A DNA stretch of 64,000 nt. Origin: Symsagittifera roscoffensis (taxonomy: Eukaryota; Xenacoelomorpha; Acoela; Convolutidae). The stretch is from the NCBI RefSeq assembly GCF_963678635.1, contig NC_087070.1, forward strand, positions 11,442,539-11,506,538, given 5' to 3'. Of the stretch, positions 10,381 through 20,380 are shown piece after piece (position 1 is the stretch's first letter; each line of letters starts with the position of its first letter). Both the position numbers and the translations under genes were made by a program. The notes under the pieces were generated by a model. The model was not told the origin of the DNA and made no database searches. It saw only the letters and a program-made list of their open reading frames with translations.

Positions 10381-11151
10381 GAAGCTAAACCGACAGTGCT
10401 TAATTCGACAACCAGGAAGCCCAAAAAAACATCATAAACAGTAATACTATCACAGAAACCTTATTTATAAACGCAAAATATCAAGAATCCTAGATATAGC
10501 ACTTTTAAGTACTTGCTAGTATTAGCAGCCAGTAGATAAAATTGAAATTATACACAGAGACTAAGTAAAAAAAAAACTCATTGCAGATGAGGTTCATAAA
10601 ACAGCACTTAAAAATGGAAATCATTTACCGAGCAGCAACAATGGCAACAAATTTTGGTCGAAACCTCTTGAGCCGAAAACAAAACTGTGTTCATAAAAAA
10701 TTTCATTGAATTTAATAGTTTTTACGACCCATACAAACTGAAACCCATAACGCCAAACGGATATATTTTGCCCGCAAAATTACGCAAAAAATTCGATATA
10801 ACATAAACTGAAACTGTTTAAACATTTAACAAGACTATTCAAACGTATATTTCCAATATTGTGAAGATGCATATATAGTAAAAACTGTTCAAAAAGAAAC
10901 AAAAACTTTTAAAATGTAAACCGATAGAAACCATGCCAGATAAAAATGACGTTTTTCAAAAAAATGGAAATTAACTCAACAGAAACTAGGACGAAAACTA
11001 AGAACAGAGCAGAAGGGAAAAACTTGAACTTTCAGACCCGGAATAACTTGGGAAATAAAAAAAACCAAGTATTGATACTTTCATAGAGGGTAGTTCTCAT
11101 CTTTTTCTCATGGTCTATGTAATTTTTTTTCTGAATTTAAAAGGAAATGTT
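10381..11151. other. AT-rich spacer between two LTRs
   Basis: No coding potential, RNA gene or repeat was recognised. It separates the 3' LTR of the cassette 1 element from the 5' LTR of element A. Several A-rich runs occur, for example near 10570 and 11060. Confidence 0.5.
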
Positions 11152-11998
11152 TGTAACATTCGCGCGGAAGTACATATCGACGGAAAATTAAGCTACGTTC
11201 TAAAACGACTGACTAGCGTCTAAACACAGCTCTACATGCTTTTCACCGTCTCTGCCAAAGCTAGTTCTTTTGGTGGTCTTTCTAACATCGGGTCGACAAA
11301 AAAAACGTTATTGTTTCCGGCTTTGATCAGAACGCTCTAATTAACTGAAATGCATGCAAAAATAGTGAGCTCATGGCTGGGTCTCAGTATCCCCAGACCA
11401 CGAGGTCACTCCTAAAAACAGGGCTACTACTTATTATATTAATAATGTTTTTGTTCAGTAGATAAATATCATCATCTCCATCGAAGATGGATCAACCCTT
11501 TCCCTCAACTCCTAGCTTCTCATACTCTGAAAACGAATTTGGATGTAATCAATTCAACTCAGGACATCTCCAGGAAGCTGAAACTTTATTAAAACAATGT
11601 TTAGGTTGTCTCCCAACACCCTTCCTGGTTCTCGTGAATTGCTTTGTAACGATTGTAGCGGCACAATCAATGAAACTCGGAAGGGTTTCTGACAATTCTT
11701 TTCTTTCTTCAATCTCGATCAGTTTCACACGATTTGTGTTGTTGTTGCTTTAACTGAGAATTCTCTCGCTCTGATTCCGCAGTTTCAGTTGGTGCGAAAT
11801 ATAAAAACGTTACGTGTCGTTCACGTCCAAATCGAAATTTTAAAAATTAGCACGTTAGTCAAAATTAACCCCTCCCGATTCGTCTATTCGTTCAATTAGC
11901 GTCACTAATCCATAAAAAACATCAATTTTCTCGGTCAGATGTTCCGATAAAAATTCGAATACAAAATTGCTTTTTTTCTATTCTGGTTCAATGTCACA
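11152..11998 (-). repeat. 3' LTR of the cassette 1 element
   Basis: It is 847 bp and begins TGTGACATTG and ends AATGTTACA on the minus strand, so it has TG...CA ends with TGT/ACA inverted repeats. It aligns by eye with 9496-10380 and 50675-51559 (TGTAACATTCGC, CTTTTCACCGTCTC, GAAGATGGATCAACCC, AATCGAAATTTTAAAAAT). A GGGGAGTA polypurine tract sits directly upstream, which marks it as a 3' LTR. Confidence 0.7.
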
Positions 11999-12008
11999 TA
12001 CTCCCCGG
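11999..12008 (-). promoter_or_regulatory. Polypurine tract of the cassette 1 element
   Basis: On the minus strand the bases CCGGGGAGTA directly precede the LTR start TGTGACA. A GGGGAGTA tract abutting a TGT-starting LTR is the usual plus-strand priming site in Ty3/gypsy elements. The same string precedes the LTR at 51559. Confidence 0.62.
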
Positions 12009-12714
12009 ACAGCCCGGTCAATGTCCTCATTGAGTCTCGTAGTCTTTATCAAAATATCACAATGTCATCGAACAGATTTTACAAAATGCATGAAATCACT
12101 TTTAACCACGTCATATCGAATCACTGCAAATACAAATGACATCAAACTACACTATTATAGTCTTCCAAACTCTTTCACTAATCTGCAATTTCGACGATAT
12201 AACTTAAGATAAAACATTTTATCCGACTTTTAACGTCTATGTCCCGATTTAAAACTTTTTCTCCTAGGTTTAAAAAGTGTTGGAATGCAGGACGATCCTG
12301 CCAACCAACAAACTAAAATTATCCTACTATGCTTCTTCCCTGCGGAAATTCAGTTGTTACAGGTCCTGAATATTAAAATTGAGGAACTCGGTGGTTAGAA
12401 GGAACAATGAAATAATCTCCCTCTTCAAGAGATTACCCAAGCCTTTCATGTCACCACAAAGTGATCAGTCGTCTTAGTTGATTAAAAACAATCGTGCAGA
12501 ATGGAAAACTTTAATATACTCTCCACTCAAGCCTTTCTATATAAATAGTAGGTGTCTCTTAAGCCACTAACTAAATTCATAAGGCAAAATTTTAAATGAA
12601 CAAATTGTTTAATCTTAAAATTCAACTAATTGTTTTCTCTTCAGTTTCAATTGCAAGCTTAGTTGATTTGTCTCTCACTTGAGTTTTTTTTGCTTACAAA
12701 AACATTCTGAGTTT
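12009..12714 (-). other. 3' untranslated region of cassette 1
   Basis: This non-coding DNA lies between the last cassette frame and the polypurine tract. Most of it (about 12060-12660) is conserved in the flanks of cassettes B, C, D, D2 and the fragment at 47264-47556. Conserved parts are a purine run AGGAGAAAAAG (about 12255-12265), a 27-base hairpin (12279-12305), and a block with GGTAATCTCTTGAAGA and TGATCACTTTGTGGTGA. Confidence 0.6.
12279..12305 (-). other. Conserved stem-loop in the cassette 3' untranslated region
   Basis: GTTGG and CCAAC form the outer arms, and CAGGA and TCCTG the inner arms. The same 27-base hairpin is at 27406-27432, 32775-32801, 42512-42538 and 47326-47352. Changes fall mostly in the loop and bulge, and one is a C to T that allows G-U pairing. 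All copies lie at the same place in the 3' region, so it is probably an RNA element of the transcript. Confidence 0.6.
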
Positions 12715-13509
12715 TTACATCATCTCTTTCGTTGCTTCTTTGTTTCTTTCTTTTTGCGCCTTCTTTCCGGCAATCTGCCAATGATCCATCTCCTCCTCCT
12801 GCGACATTGACTCCGCACTTTCAATCTCAGTTCCGGCAATCTGCCAATGATCCATCCGGCAATCTGCCAATGATCCGGCAATCTGCCAATGGCAATCTGC
12901 CAATGATCCATCTCCTCCTCCTGCGACATTGGCTCCGCACTTTCAATCTCAGTGTCTTGCAACACGTCGGAAGGCAGTCCTCCAACACTTCTGCTCTTCT
13001 ACTCTTTGTTTGCAACAAGGTAGAGGATCAACATTAGTTTCTCTGTTTCGGCAGAAGCTGTTGTGGAGGCACAACGTCACGTTTCTCTCCAAGTCTTCCT
13101 TCAACATCTCTTCTCTTTCTCTCCCGTCATATGCACTTTTCCTAGACGTCCTCTTCACAAAAGCTTGCTTGAAAGCTCCTGCTCCAATGTCCAGCTGATA
13201 CGCACTGAACACTCTGCTGCAATGCGACATATGCTTCTCGGCATATTCCTACAACCATGCAGTCATGTTGACTCTGAACCATGGCATGGCATCAGTCGTT
13301 TTCTGGCCCATATCTTTTTCACTTCCACTGTCTCAAAAAGATCTAAATCGTTTAGACAATTCATTTCCTGCAATTGTTCTTTAGTAGGCGTTTCTTGTCT
13401 ATTGTTCTCTTTTACACGAGCTTCCAGTCATCGTATCGCCATCATAACTCCCACTATCATTATCGTTATGGGCTGTGATGAATCTGGTAAACCCATGGAG
13501 AGCAGCTCT
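12715..13509 (-). pseudogene. Cassette 1: C-terminal segment
   Basis: In successive frames this encodes a WFRVNMTAW-like block (about 13250-13290), then FSAYQLDIGAGAFKQAF and a basic stretch rich in R, E and K. A conserved NVTLCLHNSFCRNRE block with PLPCC follows (about 13030-13100), and the end is an acidic tail ESAEPMSQEEE. Cassette E ends the same way (SLHNSFCLNGE near 52210), so the Cys-containing block is a fixed feature of the C-terminus. The function is unknown. There are at least two frame changes here, and the tail has been expanded by the repeat at 12767-12952. Confidence 0.6.
12767..12952. repeat. Repeats of GGCAATCTGCCAATGATC
   Basis: Five copies start at about 12767, 12833, 12856, 12875 and 12891. 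They sit inside a larger duplication in which 12781-12831 repeats as 12901-12952. The repeat lies in the last coding stretch of cassette 1, where it produces an IIGRLP/HWQIA peptide. Other cassettes lack it, so it is a local expansion. Confidence 0.8.
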
Positions 13510-14491
13510 CCACAGTCCCAGATAAACACCAGATTACTACGCCCGGGGTACCACCATGTTTGTAGCAAGCAATGGCAGGGGAACTCATCATGTGTCGATA
13601 TGATGCTCCTCCAATTACGCTTTAACGAAGCTCCAGTAGCGGTTCCACTTCCATCATCACTCGGTGGATTTCATCATTCTCATCCATTGCATTGTAATCT
13701 GTGACTGTTGACCCTTTCTGCTTTTGTCTTCCAAAGTCACTGAACTTCCCACTGGCGTATCCCATGAATGTTTTTCCCAGTATCGATTCTCATTCCTCCT
13801 TGGTTCTCTCTGGAACTGCTGAGAAAATTTTAAACAGTTACTCGTAAAATTTTTCTGACATTCTCGATAGTCTTACGCATTTTGGCATTGAGAAGGCTTG
13901 ATCCACGATCGTTCTCGTACTTTTCACATCCACCAATACGATAGTTTTCACTGTGCTGATGTTCGTTTCCGCCTCGATCGCATCTCTCCGCTTTCCAATA
14001 TACTTTTGCTCGGTTTGCTAAACTCCCGGAAACACTTCTACACTGATGGTAGTGACCATCTCATGCTTTTGTTATAGATTCAAGAGTGACTCTAAAGAAC
14101 CAAACATGCTGTAGAATCCTTGTGCAGTCACTAGATTCGACTTGGTCCCTCCATGGCAATCTGCAACCAATTCCGTTTCCGTTTTCGCTAGCATCACAAT
14201 GTTCCCAAACAGTATCGTCAATTGCTTGGGTTGCTTCTCCAGGGTCTTTAAGCAATCCAGACCTCCACAGGTGTGACCCTTCAGTCCACAGACTTCCGCC
14301 AGACAGCTACCAGGTTTAACCCAGTCATCTGGTCCCCAGCCAGGCAACTGCACTCTGTCTTCTCCGTTGCTCTTAGAGGCTGTCATCATCAAAATGTAAA
14401 TGATGTTCAAGTCACGCAAGTTACAGTCCGAATTCAGTTCTCTCTGCAAGTCTTGTGTCGCACGCTTCATCGAATCGGAGTTAAGACTCGG
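13510..14491 (-). pseudogene. Cassette 1: Cys/His motif segment and WD-SGLPD block
   Basis: The open part (14470-14072) carries CGLKGHTCGGLDC, a C-X4-H-X-C-X4-C arrangement that could bind zinc. It is followed by a block with VADCHGG and FYSMFGSLESLLNL. Further down, in broken frames, come VDQAFSMPKCV, AVPERTKEE and a WDCGELLSMGLPDSS block (about 13480-13550). All recur in cassettes B, D2 and E. It is in frame with the 365-codon segment upstream, separated only by a TGA at 14492-14494. I do not recognise a family. Confidence 0.6.
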
Positions 14492-15589
14492 TCACCATGA
14501 TGGCTTCATCAGTTCCCAAACCGCCATTAGACTCGTTCTTAGCAGTTCGTTCAAGAATTCCAATCCAAATTCAACTCGGTTTTCAGATTTTGGCACTGAA
14601 GGTGCAGTCAACTTTTCCTCCAAGACTACTCCAAGTTTGGTCTGCTGATTAGCCGCGCTTCTTATCGTTGCAATTCTTGACATCCAGAATCCTAGCAACA
14701 CTGCTTGCTCGTAATCAAAAAGGCAGTCGCGTATGTCTTCATTTATGAAAGGGTTGTATGACATCCCTATGATTCCGGAGACGTAACTATATGATTTCTT
14801 CCTGATCGGTCCACAGTATTTACTGGACTTCAGCAGTGCTCCCATAGATTCTTTCGTGAGCCTGATCTCCTTGTTAGAGAATCTCCTTATTTCGTCAATC
14901 TTTTCCATCGGTTCCAGCTCCACAGGCTCCTTCATATTCACTCGCATCAGCTTACCCTGATGGATATCCAAAATTGGTAGTAAGAGCGAGGCTTTCGCTC
15001 GTTCATCACCTTCTCGTAGCTTCTTGACACAAGTGTTAAAGGCTGGCACTGATATTTGCTCTATCATGAATTGAATAAAACAGAGAACGTCTCTCCGCTT
15101 CGCGCACGCTACTGCTGCTCCTTCTTGGGTTATCAGATCTCTCATACTCGTCATTAAGAACACCTTTTCTCCCTTCGATCTTTTTCTTTCTTCCGAATCA
15201 TACTCCCCACGTGTCAGTCCAATCATGCACCAAGCGAACCTCAGTTGTATTTCTGTTCTCACATAGGGTATCGCTATCAGAGCGTGTATCTTCGGAGTGG
15301 TTCTCATTTCTTCTTCGAAGTATCGTAATACAACTGCTTTCCACGGAAGGCTCACCAACTGCTCGATCGTCTCTGCTTGCATCTCAGATGATACTAGAGT
15401 CCCATATGCCTTCTGCTTGAGGGTGGTGCCTTGCATCATGGTCTCCAGATAACCTTCCATGGTACTTTTGTCTTCCAGAGCGATTAAGTGTCCTCTGGCC
15501 GAGTTTCTGTACTCCAACATCTCCATGTATCCACCGGCGGGTTCATCTATTGATACAGTCTCCGACAGTGTCAATTGGTTATATTCCAC
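14492..15589 (-). pseudogene. Cassette 1: longest open segment (365 codons) of the large accessory protein
   Basis: This is a continuous frame with no true ATG at the left limit (the first codon is GTG), so it is an internal piece of a larger protein. It contains VSIDEPAGGYMEMLEYRN, LVSLPWKAVVLRYFEEEMR, a hydrophobic IHALIAIPYVRTEIQLRFAWCMIGL stretch (beyond 20 residues, so split here at will), ACAKRRDVLCFIQFMIEQ, and KKSYSYVSGIIGMSYNPF. Homologues are at 24606-25662 (B), 31377-31616 (C), 38880-39119 (D) and 54751-53912 (E). The E copy is far diverged but keeps the same order, for example YVYGVMGIAYNPF. The family is unknown. The helix-rich composition suggests a structural or nucleic-acid-associated role, but that is guesswork. 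Confidence 0.62.
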
Positions 15590-15748
15590 TGGGACTAGCT
15601 GTCCTACGACACTTCCCTTTCAGTGGTTCATGCGAGACGGTTTAAAGTCTTGTAGTATACTCACTCCACATTGGCTGAGTATTTCCATTTCTAACGTTGC
15701 TCCAGTCGGAGTGCGGTCACTCCTCTTGGTTTTGTAACTGGCTGATTT

Positions 15749-16458
15749 TTATCCTGCCATGAGAATGGGTGGCACCATCGCTATGTCAGTCAACCAGTCT
15801 GTCAGTTCCAGGCTATCGATCATCACCCTGTCCCATGTCCATGGCTTCTTCGACGCGTTTTCTTTCGGCTGAGTTGACAGTTTTGATCGAGATTTTGGAA
15901 TCCACTTTTGTTTTCCAGCTTTCCTCAACGTCACTTTGCTGCCAAGTTTCATAACTAGTCTGCCAGCTGACTGATCTTCCACCTCTCCGTGAAGTACCTT
16001 GACTTCTTCACAGCCGAAGGGTGCTAGCATGGTTCTAGTCTGTAGTTTTCCGCCCACCGTTAACTCTGGTTCTACACTTTTCAAGATTAGGGAGGCTTGT
16101 GGTAAGTCAGCCTTGCCTCTAATAACCATAGGCGCTTGATCCAGTTTCGCCCATTCCTCGTCAAATCGTCCAGGCTTCGGAGTCGCTGTATTGTTCAATC
16201 GTCTCCTCGTTGTTTCATCCGTGTAGGCAAACTGCGTATACTTCAGCACTGCTGCTTTTCTGCCACGAAGCACGGGTCCATCATCTCTGAACATTTCGCT
16301 ACCCTCCTTTCATTAACTTCAAACGCTCTCAACCTAGGGGTTTGTACTACGGAGTCTGCTCCGAGCAACATCCTTCTGATCAAAGGGAATTCGGAGATCT
16401 CTTCTGGCAGTTTCTTGTAGTCACCCCAGCCCTTCATTTCTTCTCTCAATTTGTTCAT
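15749..16458 (-). pseudogene. Cassette 1: KGWGD to VPPILMAG segment, with 774-base in-frame deletion
   Basis: Two overlapping frames carry EEMKGWGDYKKLPEEI, GADSVVQTPRLRAFE, FAYTDETTRRRL, GRFDEEWAKLDQAP, LAPFGCEEVKV and SAGRLV. These are followed directly by MKLGSKVTLRKAGK and VPPILMAG. In cassette B the segments ending SAGRLV and starting MKLGSKV are 774 bases apart (23551-24324). The missing piece starts with GT and ends with AG and is a multiple of three. The function is unknown. Confidence 0.62.
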
Positions 16459-16897
16459 TCAATTTGAACAGTCGAGGAATTCTTGTGACTTCGCCGTTTG
16501 TTTCATCGTAGGGCCTTAGATTCCAGAGCTTCGGGAATACCTCGTTGCGCCCTCTATCCACTTCTCCCATCCTGTCTCGGAAGTGATCATCAAAGTTTAT
16601 GACGGTCATCTCAGACTCTGATTTCTTGGCGAATAACAAGTCCTCACTCATCAACTCTCGTAGCGCGTGTTGCTCACGCCAGTTAAGTTCACTTCTGTCC
16701 ACTGCTGATATGAGGTTCAGGTGCAACACCGATCTCCTATATGCCTCCACCTTAACGTCAGGGAACCCAAACGTGACTGCCGGACCGTATCTTACTGTCA
16801 CGAACTCCGTGGCTCCTCTGATCAATGCTAAGGGATCGGTCCTCGTAGCCAAGCTCACGTCAGTTAGCAGGGGCATGTCCCCGGCACGACGTCGCAC
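16421..16897 (-). pseudogene. Cassette 1: GMPLLTD / YGPAVTF segment
   Basis: This is an open frame of 158 codons. Marks include GDMPLLTDVSLATRTDPLAL, YGPAVTFGFPDVKVEAYRRS, SVLHLNLISAVDRSELNW and VFPKLWNLRPYDETNGEVTR. The same blocks occur at 22600-23046 (B), 30000-30220 (C), 36596-37058 (D) and 56560-56900 (E, GGMPLLTDQCLAMKSDPLGM). It is part of the same large accessory protein; its role is unknown. Confidence 0.62.
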
Positions 16898-16969
16898 GTC
16901 TTCCTCCTTCTGAATCGTCTCATCCTCTCATGTTCCAAAGCGATTCTGCTGCAGGAGTTGTTGGATGAG

Positions 16970-17602
16970 AGTATGTCGCAGATCTATTATCTTAGTCCAG
17001 GAATCCGTGGGTCGCACACGTCAAATCTCCTCACGTTCTCCCTCAACTGCTCCGGGTTGCGTGTCAGATTCATCAATCCTCCCAAGTTTCCGTGTGTTAT
17101 CGCAATTAACGTTAGAAGTCCATATAGTCGCAAATTCTGCCCTCCTTCGGTGAGCAGTATCGCTGGTCCTTCACGTCGAATCTCCTCACGTTCTCCCTCA
17201 TCTGCTCCGGGCTGCGTGTCAGATTCATCAATCCTCCCAAGTTTCCGTGTGTTATCGCAATTAACGTAAGAAGTCCATCTAGTCGCAAATTCTGCACTGC
17301 TTCAGTGAGCAGTATCGCTGGTCTTCTCACGAAGTTCTCTGCTCCAAACGTCACGAACAGGGCTATTAATTCAACGATCGACACTTCTACGTCTGCTTGC
17401 AGGAATTCTTTTATCAGGTATCGAGAAAGCGATTGGTAAACTTTCGCCAAGAAGGACGCGGTCCATCCGGCTCCCAACCCTTCCAGCATGCTGTCAGTCC
17501 AGTCAAAGCCTTCTCCTACCTTTACATTTTGTCTCCAGAAAGCTTCCAGGGTAACTTGACTCTGTTTACGAACTCGGCTGACTTCTCTTTAGCATTTTCG
17601 GC
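16970..17602 (-). pseudogene. Cassette 1: LDGLLTLIAITHGNL segment with a 155-bp duplication
   Basis: The frame 17489-17112 encodes SFLAKVYQSLSRYLIKEFL, FVTFGAENFVRRPAILLTE, LRLDGLLTLIAITHGNLGGL and MNLTRSPEQM. Homologues are at about 22180-22445 (B), 29580-29850 (C), and in E as MPINLFLALYLVYPRYLLN and LRIDGYLTLVLLTHGEL. The block repeated at 17011-17330 has a period of 155 bases, not a multiple of three, and so breaks the frame. Confidence 0.58.
17011..17330. repeat. 155-bp tandem duplication
   Basis: The two units begin with near-identical AATCTCCTCACGTTCTCCCTC at 17024 and 17179. They remain alike through the CCCAAGTTTCCGTGTGTTATCG and GTGAGCAGTATCGCTGG strings. The other cassettes have one copy, so the duplication is private to cassette 1. 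Confidence 0.85.
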
Positions 17603-18078
17603 TCATTTCCTGATCATCACTGGGCCTCGCTCGAAAGCGTCCGCGCCCAATGCAGCTATCCGAGGGGTCAAGTGCAGCCACTTGTTAGCCTCTGGTTTCG
17701 TTCTCAAAACCATCGCTTCCGAGTGAGCTCTCGTCTCCTTGGACTTTTTTCTTCTTTCTCCTTGCTCCTTTACTTCCATTCCTCGGAACCATAAGTCGTT
17801 TGACATCGCTACAATTACTCGATGTCATCGTCAATTCCTGGTTTTAGTTTAAGTTATCCGCTGAAGTTGGACAGTTCCAACCCTAGTACTTCGTCTAACA
17901 CTAACATGTGTAGTGAATGGTCTTTAAATCCTCGCATCGCATTCGAGATGTCAGACCACACCGAAGGTAGTTCCGCCCTAAGTGGTCTTAGGTTCTCCAT
18001 CTCTAATCCGCGATTTGGGGCAGATATAATCAGATCATATTTCCCTTCCGAGAGCAACGGCCACCATCGCATATACAA
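17603..18078 (-). pseudogene. Cassette 1: segment after the GIND region (DVIISAPNR, SNDLWFRGM)
   Basis: Two frames (18078-17854 and 17806-17603) carry SEGKYDLIISAPNRGLEMEN, LRPLRAELPSVWSDISNAM, DHSLHMLVLDEVLGLELSNF and SNDLWFRGMEVKE. The final part is NKWLHLTPRIAALGAD. Homologues are at 21602-22059 (B), 35840-36270 (D) and 57700-58000 (E: VLMAAPNRELEPTN, SELAAAWADVSHAM, ILLVLDEVLLLEISN). The alternation of hydrophobic strands with SAPN resembles the later strands of an SGNH-like fold and may complete the region upstream. Confidence 0.6.
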
Positions 18079-18967
18079 ATTTCAGTCCATCCGTGAGATA
18101 TGCATATCCCGGAGACAGTGCAAACACGGCTTTCGGTGTTTTCTTGGGGAAGGCACCTTCTTTCAGCTTGTCCACACCTTCACCCGTCGATTCGAGGATA
18201 TCCTTGATCGCTGGCCATACTGCGTCTTCTGCCGTTGTAGGCTCTCTGAGTCTGCTCAGGAAACCCCTACTGTGTAGATGGTCGTTTATACCGCCAAATA
18301 CGATTGTGATCGCGTTCATTTCCGTCGGTCTTTGTACCCCGATGTCCATTGACATGGACTGCTTTAGATCCAGGTCGACCGCTGCCAAGATTATAACATC
18401 AGGCCAAAACAGAGACTTGGAGGTATATACGAGGTCTGAGTTCGCGACTATCATAATCTTTGCCTTCCTCATTTCTGCTTTGTCATACGCCGCAAAGACG
18501 GTCTTGTCCTTCCTAATGGTCTTGATCCCACCATATCTCTGAACCTGCTTCGGGTACGCTCTATCTTTTACGTGATTTTTGGGAGCTCGTAATTGCTTGA
18601 ACATCTTCACATGTTGTCTTATTGGTGCCCTAGTTGTCAATAATCTTCAGGGCCTTTCTTCTCGATTTCCTTCACTATGGTTCAATTTCACATCTTGCAA
18701 AGGTCTTGCATTTACTGGACACATTTTATTGTTTGAGGGCAGTCCCTCTAAATTAGCAAGTCTTAAGGCGGTCGTAGAGCTGAAGTTTATGCCAGCTGCT
18801 ATTAACCAATCCACGCCTGCGATCGAGTTCAGTCCGTTGACGGATAGTCTCGCTCCATTTAACATCCTTATGGCATCTGCTGCAAACCTTACGGTCTGAA
18901 GGTTCATTTTCATCAGGTCCTGTTTGTAGACATGCCAGGGAGAAGGTATGGGCCTCGACCACATCAA
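18035..18967 (-). pseudogene. Cassette 1: conserved region with a GIND motif, possible second SGNH-like fold
   Basis: One frame with a single in-frame TGA (18647-18649) covers RPIPSPWHVYKQDLMKMNLQ, AGVDWLIAAGINFSSTTAL, ANLEGLPSNN and VNARPLQDVKLN. After these come KIMIVANSDLVYTSKSLFWP, then TIVFGGINDHLHSRGFL and PTTAEDAVWPAIKDILES. GGIND matches the block III pattern (GxND) of SGNH hydrolases, and MIVANSD could stand where GDS normally is. In cassette E the GG-N part is missing (LLLFDHLHSAGLLEHL), which argues against a conserved active site. Second-SGNH identity is therefore only a suggestion. Confidence 0.58.
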
Positions 18968-19558
18968 AAAGCTCCTGTCTGGTCGTCGCTCTTCTCGGCT
19001 GGTACTCTCGTTGTCTCTGATCTAGTCTCTGATCTGTATGTGCTTGTCGTCTCCGTAATTGGATTGACAGGTCCTAACCTTCGACTTGGATGAATGGTTC
19101 TTCTCACTGGCGCTTGTCCCAATCGGTCCGGTAATTCTGTCCTTCGCCCTTGGGCCACTCGGTTCATCCAGGCTTTTCCTTCGATACTATCAAACCGGAT
19201 CCCATCGGTGGTTAGTCTGGCCTGACCCAAAGCTCACAGCTCGTGTTCAATGTCCATAAGGATCATCCGTCCAGCATTCCGACTCGCCATATTTCTTAGT
19301 ATGTTGTTCCACCTGATGAATCCTTCATTATGCCTTCTTCCCGTCGATGTCAACGTTTTCGTGCTCACTAGTCAGTATCGCGCACTTGAATTTCTGCCAG
19401 AGAGTAGTGAATAGGCACACCATCATCGATTCCCATCGTGCCTCTTACTCATCTGATCCTCTAGATACATTGTTCGTCCCTACTAAGATGATTATGTTAG
19501 GGATCCTCTCTGGGTTCATCAGCTCCACCGTTCAAAATAGCTGGGCTATCGTTGCACC
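18964..19558 (-). pseudogene. Cassette 1: SGNH/GDSL hydrolase domain, blocks II to V
   Basis: Following the GDS block upstream, this region shows GATIAQLF (block II), IIILVGTNNVSRGS (block III, about 19455-19490) and LTTDGIRFDSIEGKAWMNRV (block V, about 19165-19210). In SGNH esterases, block V supplies the catalytic His in DxxH. Here the motif reads DGIR, so the His is lost, whereas cassette E has DGIH. Frames are broken at several points. The end is a basic, arginine-rich stretch (18964-19150) leading into the next region. Confidence 0.68.
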
Positions 19559-20380
19559 TCAAAAATCCATCACCGTGGTGATCCAAGATGTCCTCAGGTT
19601 TTGGAGAATTCTCACCAAACTGTCACCCAGTATCAAATAAGATGTCCCATGCGGCGGTTGTTGCTTGTTTATCGCCGGACTCCAATTCGACCGATTAAAG
19701 CAGGCTCGCGGATCAGCCTCCGGAACTCCTGTGAAGTTATTCTTCACCTGATTGTTCTTCTGCACGTCAAACACTCGGGACACTTTCTTCATTTGCATTT
19801 CCCTTTTTTTCCTCTCAAGGGCTCTAGATGTCTTCTTTGGTAACATGCCACTGTCAATTCCCATTTTCTTTGCCGTTTCTCGGGAGAGTTCTACTCTGCC
19901 CGTGTCGTCTATTTTTCCATAGGGTGCAGTCACCCCCGAACCTGGCGCATTCCTATTAGCGACCAATCGTCCAGCTGTTTCTATCAATTTCCGCACTGTC
20001 TGTTCCACGACTGGGTCATCTAGGGTATCACTTGGGTCCGGGATTAATACTCTCCCTGTCGTAGTTGGGGGTATCACCTCCGTTGTCTGACTTAGTTCGC
20101 GAGGCGTCAGGAGCTTCATCGGGGACTGCCCACGAGGAAAATTCCTTGTAGGTATCACTTTTTTCACTGCCGTCGTCAACGCCAGCCGTTCCGATCGCTT
20201 TTTATATTCCTGCCTCAAGCTTTCTATTTCTTGACCCTGTTTCTTGGTACAATCTTCAAATAGTTTCTTCCACATATCCCTGTCTTCTTCTACAGTGAGC
20301 ATAGTATTCGTCACTTGATCTAGATCCCTCTTGTCTTCTCCAGTTCTTCTATCGTTCCGTTGAGGCCTTGCATGGTTTTG
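19559..20380 (-). pseudogene. Cassette 1: coiled-coil N-terminus and GDS block of the SGNH hydrolase
   Basis: The frame 20314-19559 starts with a heptad-like stretch (DRDMWKKLFEDCTKKQGQEI, then ESLRQEYKKRSERL). It continues through a low-complexity Pro/Thr-rich linker and a basic ALERKKREMQMKK stretch, and ends in TSYLILGDSLVRILQNL, the block I GDS with its nucleophile Ser (about 19615-19645). GDSLVRIL is characteristic of SGNH domains carried by retroelements. Upstream of 20314 the coil seems to continue in another frame to about 20375, where the head-to-head junction with cassette B lies. Confidence 0.7.

Larger units (their letters stand above)
11152..20380 (-). mobile_element. Giant-family element, accessory cassette 1 with 3' LTR
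   Basis: On the minus strand this is a coiled-coil and SGNH start at 20.3 kb, the whole accessory cassette, a 3' untranslated stretch, a polypurine tract and an LTR. It lacks gag and pol: its upstream end at about 20375 is a break where cassette B starts on the other strand. Frameshifts and in-frame stops occur throughout, so it is a dead copy. It carries a clean 774-base in-frame absence relative to cassette B (joined at 15952/15953). Confidence 0.7.

Noticed and set aside
6831..10444. Short ORFs in the leader and LTR of element A, including a 104-codon plus-strand frame at 10130-10444
   Set aside because: Low-complexity, not conserved in the related LTRs at 11152 and 50675, and lying in LTR or leader DNA.
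12720..12965. IIGRLP/HWQIA repeat peptide as a small secreted protein
   Set aside because: It comes from the local DNA repeat, is read in several frames equally, and has no signal peptide.
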